DNA of 64,000 nucleotides from JBDXHU01 sp039989475 (GTDB lineage: Bacteria > Pseudomonadota > Gammaproteobacteria > Pseudomonadales > Halieaceae): NCBI GenBank assembly GCA_039989475.1, contig JBDXHU010000002.1, positions 918,983 to 982,982 on the forward strand, in the 5' to 3' direction. Shown here piece by piece: positions 1 through 8,520 of this stretch. A program made the translations under genes and the position numbers. A model generated the notes under the pieces. The model searched no databases, was not told the DNA's origin, and was given only the letters and a program-made list of their open reading frames with translations. Positions within the stretch are counted from its first letter, which is position 1. Each line of letters starts with the position of its first letter.

Positions 1-216
1 CTGTCCCTGTTGCGGGCAGGGATCGGCGCCCTCAGCGACGCCGACATCTATGCCGAACTGGCTACTGAAACCGGCGTGTTGTTATTGGCCGATAGTTTTT
101 CCGCTGTGCTCTCCGACGAGCAGCTGCGCGCTGACCCGGTACATCCCAACGCCCGCGGCTACCAGGTTTTGAGTGAGGGAGTGCTGGAGGGCTTGCGCGA
201 GGCCGGATTGCTATGA
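1..216 (+). CDS. SGNH/GDSL-type esterase, C-terminal end only
   Basis: The frame is already open at the first base, so only the last 71 residues are visible and the true start lies outside the window. The tail carries ADPVHPNARGYQVL, which matches the D-x-x-H-P-N block of SGNH hydrolases; this block supplies the catalytic Asp and His of the Ser-Asp-His triad. TesA-like arylesterases and lysophospholipases of this family usually act in the periplasm. The stop codon overlaps the 3' end of the convergent glutathione transferase gene by 6 bp. Family assignment is good; substrate is unknown. Confidence 0.75.
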   Translation: MSLLRAGIGALSDADIYAELATETGVLLLADSFSAVLSDEQLRADPVHPNARGYQVLSEGVLEGLREAGLL

Positions 217-1125
217 TGGGACCAGCGTGAAGCCCTGTGCCGGGAAATGCACATGTACCCGCCCCGCCACCTCGCTGTCACGGGCGATAATGATGCGGCT
301 GTCGGAAACACCAACCAGGGTGCCACCAGTCGAATCCAGCGCATAGTCATCCGGTTGCACGCTTACTTGCTCACCAATTAGCGCATCAACAGTCATTGCG
401 GCAGGGATCTCGCGTGGCTCCGCGTGCCGCGCCGCCGCAAAAGCCTGCTCCACACTCAACTCATCACTGCGGGCATGGCCAAATGCCGATATTCGTTCAT
501 ACCAGGCCAGCAGCTGCGGTAGATGTGCTGGCAGGGGCAGCTCGCCCACCACGTGCTGAAACCACAAGGTGTGGTAAGCGGCAAAGTCAGTGTGGCTGGG
601 GCTGTCACCGAACAGGAACAATGCGGACCCAGACAGCTGCGCCTCCAGTTGTTCCAGATGACGTTCAAACACCGCTGCCGCCTGTTGCGGCGACATCGGC
701 CTGGTCTTAGCCGCACGGGCCATGCCGGCGCGGTCAAAGATAAAGCGCACTGCCTTGCGCACACCCAGCTTGCGAAACAACTGGCTGAGGATCTTGCGCG
801 CCGGGATGGATGCGACACAGGCCCAGAACACGTCGCCTTCCAGGGCCGCGTCGAAACCCAGTGCGGCCTCATCACAATGGCCTGGATCCAGCGCAGGCAT
901 GGCCGCCAGGGTCGCAATCTCGGCGCTGATCAGGCGCGTATCGCAAAAAATATCAGCCCCCTGCTGCGCCACTGGAATGCGCCGGTAGCCCCCGGCCAGG
1001 GGATCAACACCTGGACGTGGCGGCATCTCTGGCGCAATCGTCGACTGCCAGTTGATGCCCGTATAGCCAAGCATCAGTCGAATCTTCTCCGAGAAGGGCG
1101 ACATCGGGTAGTGGTGCAGGATCAT
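211..1125 (-). CDS. Glutathione S-transferase family protein with C-terminal extension
   Basis: The first 80 or so residues look like a thioredoxin-fold GST domain (start MILHHYPMSPFSEKIRLML, with SPFSEK where the active-site residue sits), followed by an all-helical C-terminal domain (about 95-205). At 304 residues it is 70-90 longer than a typical GST; the extra tail (about 225-304) is beta-rich (VQPDDYALDSTGGTLVGV, then VHVHFPAQGF) and resembles a tail seen in one GST subfamily. It is the last gene of a three-gene minus-strand operon, overlapping the crotonase gene by ATGA. Context suggests conjugation or isomerisation of an electrophilic acyl intermediate, but this is inference. Confidence 0.8.
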   Translation of the reverse strand: MILHHYPMSPFSEKIRLMLGYTGINWQSTIAPEMPPRPGVDPLAGGYRRIPVAQQGADIFCDTRLISAEIATLAAMPALDPGHCDEAALGFDAALEGDVFWACVASIPARKILSQLFRKLGVRKAVRFIFDRAGMARAAKTRPMSPQQAAAVFERHLEQLEAQLSGSALFLFGDSPSHTDFAAYHTLWFQHVVGELPLPAHLPQLLAWYERISAFGHARSDELSVEQAFAAARHAEPREIPAAMTVDALIGEQVSVQPDDYALDSTGGTLVGVSDSRIIIARDSEVAGRVHVHFPAQGFTLVPS

Positions 1126-1928
1126 GCGTATTTGGCCGGGCGCTGCTCCAGCTCCGCCATCACCGCCTCAACCTGGTTGGGCGTAGCGATGATGGCATCC
1201 TGCTCCCTGGACTCATGCAGTAAACCCTCCTCGGCCGACAGATAGCTGGCATTATTCAAAAGGCGCTTGTCGGCGCGGATGGCATCCGGGTTGCGGCCGG
1301 CGATTTCCCTTGCCGTGGCCATAGCGGCCTCCAGTGGGTCCTCCACAACACGGGTGACCAGACCGTATTCCAGCGCCTCCCCGGCAGAGAATATGCGGCC
1401 AGTATAGGTAAGCTCCCGCAGCACATCATCGCGCACCAGGTGTCGCATCAACTGGGTGCCGGCCATATCCGGCACCAGGCCCCACTTGATTTCCATCACC
1501 GAGAATCGGGTATCCGCCGAGGCGTAACGAATATCGGCACCGAGGGCGACCTGGAATCCGCCGCCAAAAGCGACTCCATGCACGGCGGCAATAACCGGCA
1601 CCGGCAACTCGCGCCACATCCAGGCCGCATGCTGGGGCTTGTTGGCAACGCCATGGGTGCGCGTTTCCAGTTTTTGACTGGCGACATCACCGCTGGCGCC
1701 GTCGGCCATAGCGGCAAAATTGGACATATCCAGGCCGGCACAGAAGGCCTTGCCCTCGGCTGACAGCACCACCACCCGCACCGAGTCGTCAGCACGCAGC
1801 TTCTCACCTACCTCGATGATGGCATCAAACATCTGGCTGTCCAGCGCATTCATCTTGTCACTGCGCACCAGTCGCACATGGGCGATGCCCTCCTCAACAG
1901 CGAGGGTAATTCGATCTTGCATACTCAT
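1122..1928 (-). CDS. Enoyl-CoA hydratase/isomerase (crotonase) family protein
   Basis: Of 268 residues, the usual crotonase length, the oxyanion-hole segments are visible as AFCAGLDMSN (about 61-70) and GVAFGGGFQVALGADIRYA (about 118-136). The positions of the two catalytic acids hold Glu146 and Asp154 (MEIKWGLVPDMAG); Asp at the second site is reminiscent of dienoyl-CoA isomerases, so hydratase versus isomerase cannot be settled. It acts on an acyl-CoA probably made by the synthetase encoded just upstream (28 bp gap). It overlaps the downstream GST gene by 4 bp, which argues for co-translation. Confidence 0.85.
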   Translation of the reverse strand: MSMQDRITLAVEEGIAHVRLVRSDKMNALDSQMFDAIIEVGEKLRADDSVRVVVLSAEGKAFCAGLDMSNFAAMADGASGDVASQKLETRTHGVANKPQHAAWMWRELPVPVIAAVHGVAFGGGFQVALGADIRYASADTRFSVMEIKWGLVPDMAGTQLMRHLVRDDVLRELTYTGRIFSAGEALEYGLVTRVVEDPLEAAMATAREIAGRNPDAIRADKRLLNNASYLSAEEGLLHESREQDAIIATPNQVEAVMAELEQRPAKYA

Positions 1929-1956
1929 AGTCTGGCGCCTCTGCGCGCGTTCAATT

Positions 1957-3510
1957 TTAGTTAACCTGGCGGTCGCGGCCTTCCCAGAAGGGCTTGCGCA
2001 ATTCGGTCTTTAGCACCTTGCCAGCACCGGAGAGCGGCATTGCTTCCTGTCGGAAACTGACACTCTTGGGCAGCTTGTAGCCCGCGATCTGATCACGGCA
2101 ATGTTCGATCAGCTCTGCTTCACTGGCCTCTGCACCCTCGTGCAGAATGACGATGGCGTGTACGGCCTCGCCCCACTCCTCATGCGGTATACCGATCACG
2201 GCCACATCCTGTACGGCTTCGTGGCTGATTACTGCGTTCTCCACTTCAGTGGTAAAGACATTTTCGCCACCGGTAACCACCATATCCTTGACCCGGTCGA
2301 CGATAAACAAATAGCCGTCCGCATCCAGGTAACCGGCGTCCCCGGTAAATACCCAGCCATCTTGCAGTGCCTTGGCAGTTTCTTCCGGTTTGTTCCAGTA
2401 ACCCAGCATCGTGTGAGGGCCGCGCACCACGATTTCACCTGATACACCCTGGGTACAATCGTTACCCCCCTCATCGACAATGCGCATATCCGTCACCGGG
2501 GTTGGCCGTCCCGCTGCCTTGAGCTTGGGTCCACCCTTAACGTGATCACTCATGGGCAAAGTGGTTACCACCGGTGCCATTTCAGTCTGCCCATAGGCTT
2601 GTACCAAACCGACCGTCGGCCAGATCTGCAGGCATTGCTCCAGTACCGCGGCCGGCATTGGCGAGGCGCCATACATCAGGCACTGCAGGGAATACATGTC
2701 CGCGGTGGTCGCATCCGGATGATTCAGCACCATTTTGATCATGGCTGGCACCAGCAGCGCATGACTAATACGCTTGGCAGCTATGATTGACAGTACCTGG
2801 CCCGGATCAAAACTTTGCAGCATGACATTGCTGGCACAGCTCAGGGTGGCGTTCATGGAGCCCGCGAAATCCGCCATGTGGAACATGGGTGCAACATGCA
2901 GGTAGGTGCTGTCGCGGGTCATATTGAAATCAGGCAGGGCGCCCATGGCGGAGGCCCAGATGGCACGGTGGGATTGCATGACACCCTTGGGAAAACCGGT
3001 GGTACCGCCCGTGTAGAAAATCCCCGCCATGTCATCATCACCGCGCGTCGACATAGCCACATGCGGGCTTTGGGCCACCAGTTCCTCATAGGAAAGCGCG
3101 CCCGCCGGGCAGTCACCGTCGCCCATGTAGACTATGGCAGAGACACAATCCACATCGGCCAATAATTGCGCCGCCTGCTCTGCAAAAGCATCATCAAACA
3201 ACAGCACCCGGACGCCGGAGTCACCAACTGCATAGTTGTTTTCGGCCAGGGCCCAGCGGGTATTCAGCGGCACCATGCAGTAACCGGCCCAGGCGATACC
3301 AAAGACAGATTCGTAGTAGCGATCACTGTTGAGGCTGAGAATGCCGACCCGGTCTCCTTCATTCAGGCCCAGGCCTTGCAAACCCGCGGCAAGCCGCGCC
3401 ACACGATTATTGAGTTCCTCCCAGCTGTACTCCCGCTTGCCAAATGAGGTGGCCATGCCATTGGGATTCAGCCGGGCTGCCCGCGCCAACATCGAAGGTA
3501 GTGAAACCAT
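1957..3510 (-). CDS. AMP-dependent acyl-CoA synthetase (fatty/aryl acid CoA ligase)
   Basis: Member of the ANL adenylating family: the phosphate loop YTGGTTGFPKG lies at about residue 165, the aromatic/TE motif as QAYGQTEMAP, the hinge region as FIVDRVKDMVVTGGENVF, and the C-terminal lysine in LSGAGKVLKTELRKPF. It activates a carboxylic acid to acyl-AMP and then acyl-CoA. The frame is open 46 codons further upstream, but I start at the ATG of MVSLPSML because AGAGG stands about 8 nt before it and family members start there; this gives 517 residues. First gene of the operon with the crotonase and GST. The GAGG-rich leader and divergent porin suggest an uptake-and-activate unit. Substrate unknown. 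Confidence 0.88.
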   Translation of the reverse strand: MVSLPSMLARAARLNPNGMATSFGKREYSWEELNNRVARLAAGLQGLGLNEGDRVGILSLNSDRYYESVFGIAWAGYCMVPLNTRWALAENNYAVGDSGVRVLLFDDAFAEQAAQLLADVDCVSAIVYMGDGDCPAGALSYEELVAQSPHVAMSTRGDDDMAGIFYTGGTTGFPKGVMQSHRAIWASAMGALPDFNMTRDSTYLHVAPMFHMADFAGSMNATLSCASNVMLQSFDPGQVLSIIAAKRISHALLVPAMIKMVLNHPDATTADMYSLQCLMYGASPMPAAVLEQCLQIWPTVGLVQAYGQTEMAPVVTTLPMSDHVKGGPKLKAAGRPTPVTDMRIVDEGGNDCTQGVSGEIVVRGPHTMLGYWNKPEETAKALQDGWVFTGDAGYLDADGYLFIVDRVKDMVVTGGENVFTTEVENAVISHEAVQDVAVIGIPHEEWGEAVHAIVILHEGAEASEAELIEHCRDQIAGYKLPKSVSFRQEAMPLSGAGKVLKTELRKPFWEGRDRQVN

Positions 3511-3680
3511 AGTGAGCCTCTTTATTATTTCTTGTCCGGCAGGATTATAGCGAACAATGGCCGGCTGGATATCACACATTTCAAGCACCGCAGCACGCCA
3601 CACCCCCGGATAAAGATACTGCCACACTGGCCCACTTAGCGTTAGCATACTGATTTTCCTTCTGCTTCTGGAGCATCAGC

Positions 3681-5186
3681 ATGAAAATGCTTGTCAGCAC
3701 CACCTCACGCACACTCCTGGTCCTGGTTTTCTGCATTGCCGGCAGCGCCAGTGCGCAGCCCGCCTCGATAAATGCGGAGCAAAACATGGACCTGGGCCAG
3801 GTCATTGAGTTGCTGCGCCAACAGCAGGCCGAAATGGCCAGCCAACGAAAATTGCTACAGGCACAGTCCGAACAGATTACTGGCCTCAAGCATGAACTGG
3901 ACAGCCTGCGTGGGCCGGGTGCCGTGGAACAAGCAGCGCAAGCGCAGCAGGCCCAGGTAGCCACCAGGCCGGTAGAGGAGCAGCCGGCGCCGGAAATCCT
4001 CGCAAGCGACACCAGGACCAAACAACAGCTCGATGCCGAAACCGAAAAGCGAGTCAGCGACGCCCAGGTCGACGACCCGACCCAGGACCTCTTGACCCGA
4101 CTGCCTGGCGCCTGGCGCCTGCCCGGCACTGATGCGGCCTTCCGCATTGGTGGCTACGTAAAAAGTTCTGCGGTCTACAACCAGGATCCGCTGGCAATCA
4201 AGGACCGCTTCATTGTTGGCTCAATCCCGGTGAGCGAAGTGTCCGAGTCAAACCCCCAGGCCCAGAGCAGCATCACCGCCTCCCAGTCGCGACTCAACTT
4301 CGATATGCGCGAACCGACCAAATATGGCATTTTGCGCGCCTTTATTGAGGGTGACTTTGCGGAAGATAATGACACCTTCCGTCTGCGCCATGCCTTCGGT
4401 CAGTGGCGCCAGGTGCTGGCGGGGAAAACCTGGTCGACCTTTGTCGACACCGAGGCCAGTCCGGAAGAAGTCGATTTCGAAGGCCTGAATGGCCGCGTCA
4501 ACGTGCGCCAGAGCCAGGTGAGAATCATGCCAACACTGGGCGATGCCTACCAGTTCAAGTTCTCGCTGGAAGACCCCAACCCCCAGGTGCAAAACGGTGA
4601 CGGCGTTACCCGCATGCCCGATATTGTTGCCAGCGCCAGCTTCCAGCCCAATGCCCGCCTGCACTTGCGCACGGCACTGATCGCCAGGCAGATTCGCGCC
4701 CAGCAATCGGAAAGTTTTGGTCGTGGGGTGGAAAAAGAATACGGCTGGGGTCTATCCCTCAGCGGACGCTTCATTACGCCCCGGTTCGGCGAGCGGGACA
4801 GCCTGCTGTTCCAGCTCAATGGCGGCAGCGGCATCGGCCGCTACATCAATGACCTTTCCAGCGTCGGTAATTTCGACGGCGTCTTTAATCCGGCCAACGG
4901 TGAACTGGAATTATTTGACGTGCTGGCCGGTTACGCCTCCTGGCAGCATTGGTGGAGCGGCACCCTGCGTTCCAACTTTACCTTTGGCATAGTCGATGTG
5001 GACAACCCGGGCTTCGTTTCCGGCGATGCCTACCAGCGTACCATGCGTTTTTCATCGAACCTCTTGTGGAGCCCAACACCGCGCATCAACCTCGGACTGG
5101 AATACCTTTGGGGCTCTCGGGAGAATGAAAACGGCGCCGACGGCGATGCCCAGCAGCTGCAGATGGCCGCACAGTACAGCTTCTAA
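3681..5186 (+). CDS. DcaP-type outer-membrane porin
   Basis: Starts with a signal peptide (MKMLVSTTSRTLLVLVFCIAGSASA, cleavage after ASA about residue 25), then a Gln-rich coiled-coil (about 32-75, heptads around LGQVIELLRQQQAEMASQ) as in DcaP trimeric porins, then a beta-barrel opening with FRIGGYVKSSAVYN. The protein ends in Phe after QYS, the usual outer-membrane beta-barrel signal. DcaP proteins pass anionic organic acids and are often paired with dicarboxylate or aromatic acid catabolism. It is divergent from the acyl-CoA synthetase operon, 170 bp away. CTGGAG lies 8 nt before the ATG. Confidence 0.85.
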   Translation: MKMLVSTTSRTLLVLVFCIAGSASAQPASINAEQNMDLGQVIELLRQQQAEMASQRKLLQAQSEQITGLKHELDSLRGPGAVEQAAQAQQAQVATRPVEEQPAPEILASDTRTKQQLDAETEKRVSDAQVDDPTQDLLTRLPGAWRLPGTDAAFRIGGYVKSSAVYNQDPLAIKDRFIVGSIPVSEVSESNPQAQSSITASQSRLNFDMREPTKYGILRAFIEGDFAEDNDTFRLRHAFGQWRQVLAGKTWSTFVDTEASPEEVDFEGLNGRVNVRQSQVRIMPTLGDAYQFKFSLEDPNPQVQNGDGVTRMPDIVASASFQPNARLHLRTALIARQIRAQQSESFGRGVEKEYGWGLSLSGRFITPRFGERDSLLFQLNGGSGIGRYINDLSSVGNFDGVFNPANGELELFDVLAGYASWQHWWSGTLRSNFTFGIVDVDNPGFVSGDAYQRTMRFSSNLLWSPTPRINLGLEYLWGSRENENGADGDAQQLQMAAQYSF

Positions 5187-5242
5187 AAGTTGCACTGATG
5201 GCCACGGCGCAGCCGTAGTATCCAGCAAACAATCGGCGAGGT

Positions 5243-5254
5243 GGCAAGCTTGCC
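5243..5254. repeat. 12-bp perfect palindrome inside a wider inverted repeat
   Basis: GGCAAGCTTGCC reads the same on both strands. It sits inside a wider inverted repeat with arms GTATCCAG (5218-5225) and CTGGATAC (5257-5264), between the porin stop and the tRNA promoter. No T-run follows, so it is not a standard terminator; the outer right arm overlaps the tRNA promoter spacer. It could be a regulator site or a mRNA 3' end structure for the porin. Confidence 0.4.
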
Positions 5255-5278
5255 TTCTGGATACAGGCGCGGAATAAT
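5250..5278 (+). promoter_or_regulatory. Putative sigma-70 promoter of the tRNA-Arg gene
   Basis: TTGCCT (5250-5255) and AATAAT (5273-5278) are spaced by exactly 17 bp, followed by a GC-rich stretch (TGCCGCCCTCC) where transcription would begin about 10 nt before the mature tRNA. A GC-rich discriminator is typical of stringently controlled stable-RNA promoters. The -10 fits 5 of 6 consensus bases; the -35 is weaker. Confidence 0.5.
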
Positions 5279-5295
5279 TGCCGCCCTCCAATAAC

Positions 5296-5372
5296 CCGCC
5301 CTTAGCTCAGCTGGATAGAGCGTCCCCCTCCTAAGGGGAAGGTCTCAGGTTCGAATCCTGAAGGGCGGGCCA
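5296..5372 (+). tRNA. tRNA-Arg(CCU), decodes AGG
   Basis: A full cloverleaf folds by eye: acceptor stem CCGCCCU/AGGGCGG, T8-A9, D-stem GCTC/GAGC with loop AGCTGGATA, anticodon stem TCCCC/GGGGA with loop CTCCTAA (anticodon CCT at 5330-5332), and T-loop GGTTCGAATCC. Discriminator is G (5369) and the CCA end is encoded in the genome (5370-5372). It stands alone, with no other tRNA nearby. The gene's 3' end is a common integration site in proteobacteria, but no integrase follows here. Confidence 0.95.
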
Positions 5373-5402
5373 AATACTTCCAGAAGCGGCCAAACCCTGG
5401 CT

Positions 5403-6332
5403 CTACTGGCGCAAGCTGCCAATCATGCATGCGTAATCTTCGAAACCGAGTTCCGCCGTAATGTGCTGCTGCCAAAGTGCATCCAGTTGTTCGACCACCT
5501 CGGCACTGAGTTGCTTTCTCGATTCTCCCACCAGCCCGCTACGCACCTTGGAGGAATCGCTGTTGGCCGGCAGACCCAACACATCCACGCTGCGCTCACG
5601 CATAAGCTTGTCATCAAAATGATCTTTGTGTTGCTGCATAAATTCCAGTGAACTGTGTTCCAGGCTTATCGCCAGCAACTCATCATCCAACTCAAGGTTC
5701 ATAAAGGCCGCAACACGTTTTATGGTGCCCTCCAGATCGTCTCGCATATGCTCGTAAGCCATGAACAACACATCCGGGTCGTCCCGGCGTGCCCACCAGG
5801 ACTTCAGGTGGGTCCAGTAATCGCCACCCGAACTACCCGGACTTCCCGCCACGATGAACGTACCCCGCGCAAAATCATCCAGCGATACCGCACCCGGCTC
5901 CAGAAACCAGCCCTCCATAAACTTGTACATGGAGTACAGTGCGTCCCGGGGATCGCGACAGGAGTTGATGTAACGACCGCCCCCTGGCATGCGATGGGCG
6001 TCAAGATGACTCTTGAACAAACGTAGACTGCCCTTCTGCTCGGCGTTCAGATCGAGACCCAGGTCGGTGGAGGTCTCGATCCACGGCACTACTCGACTGA
6101 TATCATCAAAATCCATATCGCCTCGAGTGCGAAGCGTATGCGCCATTTGCTGCAGCCAGGTGGTGCCACTCTTGCCAAACGGTGTAATTACAAGGTCCGT
6201 CGGCCGCAAGTTGATAGCCAGGCCAGCATTGAAGCCATCCTCGGTACTCATAGCGCCCATCATGGCGCCAAAGGCCTGCAGTGTCGTCGCCCGCCCTGTG
6301 GGTGCCCTGTCTTTGTTATCACTCTCCGCCAC
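5403..6332 (-). CDS. Sulfotransferase family protein
   Basis: The PAPS 5'-phosphosulfate loop is seen as TPFGKSGTTWLQQM and the 3'-phosphate site as YINSCRDPRDALYSMYKFM, in the order and spacing of cytosolic sulfotransferases; the region around WTHLKSWWARRDDPDVLFM is also typical. The family moves a sulfuryl group from PAPS to an alcohol, phenol or amine. I start at GTG because GGAGA lies 6 nt before it; an upstream TTG in frame has no ribosome site. This gives 309 residues. Divergent from the hybrid kinase gene. No sulfate-activation genes are in view, and the acceptor is unknown. Confidence 0.85.
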   Translation of the reverse strand: MAESDNKDRAPTGRATTLQAFGAMMGAMSTEDGFNAGLAINLRPTDLVITPFGKSGTTWLQQMAHTLRTRGDMDFDDISRVVPWIETSTDLGLDLNAEQKGSLRLFKSHLDAHRMPGGGRYINSCRDPRDALYSMYKFMEGWFLEPGAVSLDDFARGTFIVAGSPGSSGGDYWTHLKSWWARRDDPDVLFMAYEHMRDDLEGTIKRVAAFMNLELDDELLAISLEHSSLEFMQQHKDHFDDKLMRERSVDVLGLPANSDSSKVRSGLVGESRKQLSAEVVEQLDALWQQHITAELGFEDYACMIGSLRQ

Positions 6333-6547
6333 TGTGTTCTCCGGCTGGATGCCTGGTCTACGCAAGAAGCGGAAAGTATAGGCGAAGGCGGTGTTGCGAG
6401 AATAGGCGGGCCACGCCTTGCGGCTAATTCAAGAAACAGCTGCCATCAGTCGATAAGTTCACATGGGCATGGCAAACGGCGATAGATCGCCAGACCTCTG
6501 TATGGCTTCGCTATACTCGTTTCGCTTTCGCGACTGAGGTAAGCTCG

Positions 6548-8482
6548 GTGCCAGATTATTCAAACACAATAGAAAGTAATACTTCGTATTTTATGAGCGA
6601 CGAAAACAATAACGACAAGTTCAAGGCGATTCTGAACGGATCACTGGACAGCATGTACTACCTCTTGCCTGTACTCGACGCTGACGGCGAAGTTTCTGAC
6701 TTCCGTTGTGCTGATGTGAATGCTGCGGGTGCTGAACTACTGGGCCTGGACCAAGAGAAAATTATCGGTTCCTGTATCAGCAACCACCTGACGAGTGAGC
6801 GGGCAGATAGCCTCTTGCAACGCCTGGCTGCAGCGCGGAAGTCCGGGCAGGCCGTCGAGTCCGAGGAAGAGATGGTGCTTGGCCCACGGAGCGTATTCGT
6901 TCGCGAGCAAATCATTCCGCTTCCCGAAGGCATTCTTGTGCAGGTGCGTGATATTACTGGCTCACGACGGGCACAGCAGGACCTGCGCGACAGCCAGGAA
7001 TACCTGGCTTCTGTGATCGCCAATATTCCGGTCATACTCTACGAACTGGATCGGGATGGGGTGTTTAAGCTATCGACCGGCCGCTCCCTCTCACAGATAG
7101 GTCTGGCGCCCGGTGAGGCCGTGGGAAAGTCGATGACAGACTATTTTCCTGATGGGTCTCCCGAGGTTGCTGCATTCCAGCGCGCGCTGACAGGCGAATC
7201 ATTCACCACGCAAACGACACTTGGCGATGGTTATTTTGACTCCCGCTACACACCCCGCTATGACGACGCGGGCAACATCGTCGGCGTCCTCGGGATCAGC
7301 TATGACATCACCGAACAAAGGCTCGCCGAAGAGCAACTGCGCCGGGCCCAGAGGCTGGACGCTGTTGGCCAGCTAACCGGGGGAATCGCGCACGACTTCA
7401 ACAACCTGCTGGCGGTAATTCTGGGAAACCTGGATCTGCTGGAAAAGCTGGCCAAGGAAGATGATGATGCCGCGCGTTTTATTCAGAGGGCGATTGCAGC
7501 CACTGAGCGCGGTGCCACCTTAACCAGGCGCTTGCTGGCTTTCTCGCGCAAGCAACTACTCGAACCAAGCATCACTGACACCAATGACCTCGTGGCCGGC
7601 ATGCTGGCCATGTTAAGCCGCACGCTACCAGAGAATATTGTTATTGCCTTCGAGCCAGCAGATGACTTGTGGCAGATTCACATCGACGCGCCGCAATTGG
7701 AACACGCGGTATTGAATCTCTGCCTGAACGCACGCGATGCCATGCCTGAAGGCGGCAAGTTATCTATTCAGACCCGGAATATATCGCTAGCTGGAGAAGA
7801 GGCGCAGCGCATTAACATCGAGCCCAGGGATTACGTGGAGCTATTGGTAAAAGACACGGGTTGCGGAATTCCAGAAGACCTCAGGGAAGTCATTTTTGAA
7901 CCCTTCTACACCACCAAGGAGGTCGGCAAGGGCAACGGCCTGGGGCTTTCGATGGTCTACGGCTTCATCGACCAATCCGGCGGCGCGATCGATCTCAGTT
8001 CTGAAACAGGGGCAGGCACCGGCATTCGCCTGTTGCTGCCAACAAGCGAGGCAAAGAGTCTGGCCAGGACTCCGACTTCAGATTCACGCAGGTTCATTGC
8101 CAACGGCACGGGGGAGCGGATTCTGGTAGTCGAAGATGATTCAGACGTGCGCCAGTTTGTCAGCGACGCGCTGTCTGCCTTGAACTACGAGGTCGTGCAG
8201 GCACGCAATGGAGACCTGGCACTGCAATGGCTGGATAGAGGTGAGCCGCTGGATCTGATGTTCAGCGACATCGTCCTCCCCGGTGAACTCAGTGGTATCG
8301 AACTCACCCGGCATGCACTGACACTGCGACCGGGACTTAATGTACTGCTGACAACCGGTTACGCCAAGGACGCGAGTGCTGGAGACCTGGAAACGCTATC
8401 CCACCTGGAAGTGCTTCCCAAGCCCTATCGTACCGCGGATCTCGCCCGCAAATTGCGCACCCTGCTGGACCCTCCCAGCTGA
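6548..8482 (+). CDS. PAS-PAS hybrid sensor histidine kinase with receiver domain
   Basis: Domain order in 644 residues: PAS (about 25-135), second PAS (about 148-265, ending GVLGISYDITEQRLAEEQL), HisKA with H-box GQLTGGIAHDFNNLLAVIL (about 275-300), HATPase with N-box LNLCLNARDAMP, G1 VKDTGCGIP and G2 GKGNGLGLSM, and a receiver (about 522-640, starting RILVVEDDSDVRQF, phospho-Asp in LMFSDIVLPG, conserved Thr and Lys in LLTTGY and LPKPYR). No membrane segment, so it senses a cytoplasmic signal through PAS. A GTG start is chosen, with GAGGT about 8 nt upstream. No response regulator gene is adjacent; output is probably by phosphorelay. Confidence 0.9.
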   Translation: MPDYSNTIESNTSYFMSDENNNDKFKAILNGSLDSMYYLLPVLDADGEVSDFRCADVNAAGAELLGLDQEKIIGSCISNHLTSERADSLLQRLAAARKSGQAVESEEEMVLGPRSVFVREQIIPLPEGILVQVRDITGSRRAQQDLRDSQEYLASVIANIPVILYELDRDGVFKLSTGRSLSQIGLAPGEAVGKSMTDYFPDGSPEVAAFQRALTGESFTTQTTLGDGYFDSRYTPRYDDAGNIVGVLGISYDITEQRLAEEQLRRAQRLDAVGQLTGGIAHDFNNLLAVILGNLDLLEKLAKEDDDAARFIQRAIAATERGATLTRRLLAFSRKQLLEPSITDTNDLVAGMLAMLSRTLPENIVIAFEPADDLWQIHIDAPQLEHAVLNLCLNARDAMPEGGKLSIQTRNISLAGEEAQRINIEPRDYVELLVKDTGCGIPEDLREVIFEPFYTTKEVGKGNGLGLSMVYGFIDQSGGAIDLSSETGAGTGIRLLLPTSEAKSLARTPTSDSRRFIANGTGERILVVEDDSDVRQFVSDALSALNYEVVQARNGDLALQWLDRGEPLDLMFSDIVLPGELSGIELTRHALTLRPGLNVLLTTGYAKDASAGDLETLSHLEVLPKPYRTADLARKLRTLLDPPS

Positions 8483-8520
8483 GGCGTCATCCCGATAGCT
8501 GGCTGAGCCCCGACGGGGGA

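Noticed and set aside
6366..6547. Promoter TATACT (6512-6517) before the hybrid kinase
   Set aside because: A -10-like box is present but no acceptable -35 at 16-18 bp, so not listed.
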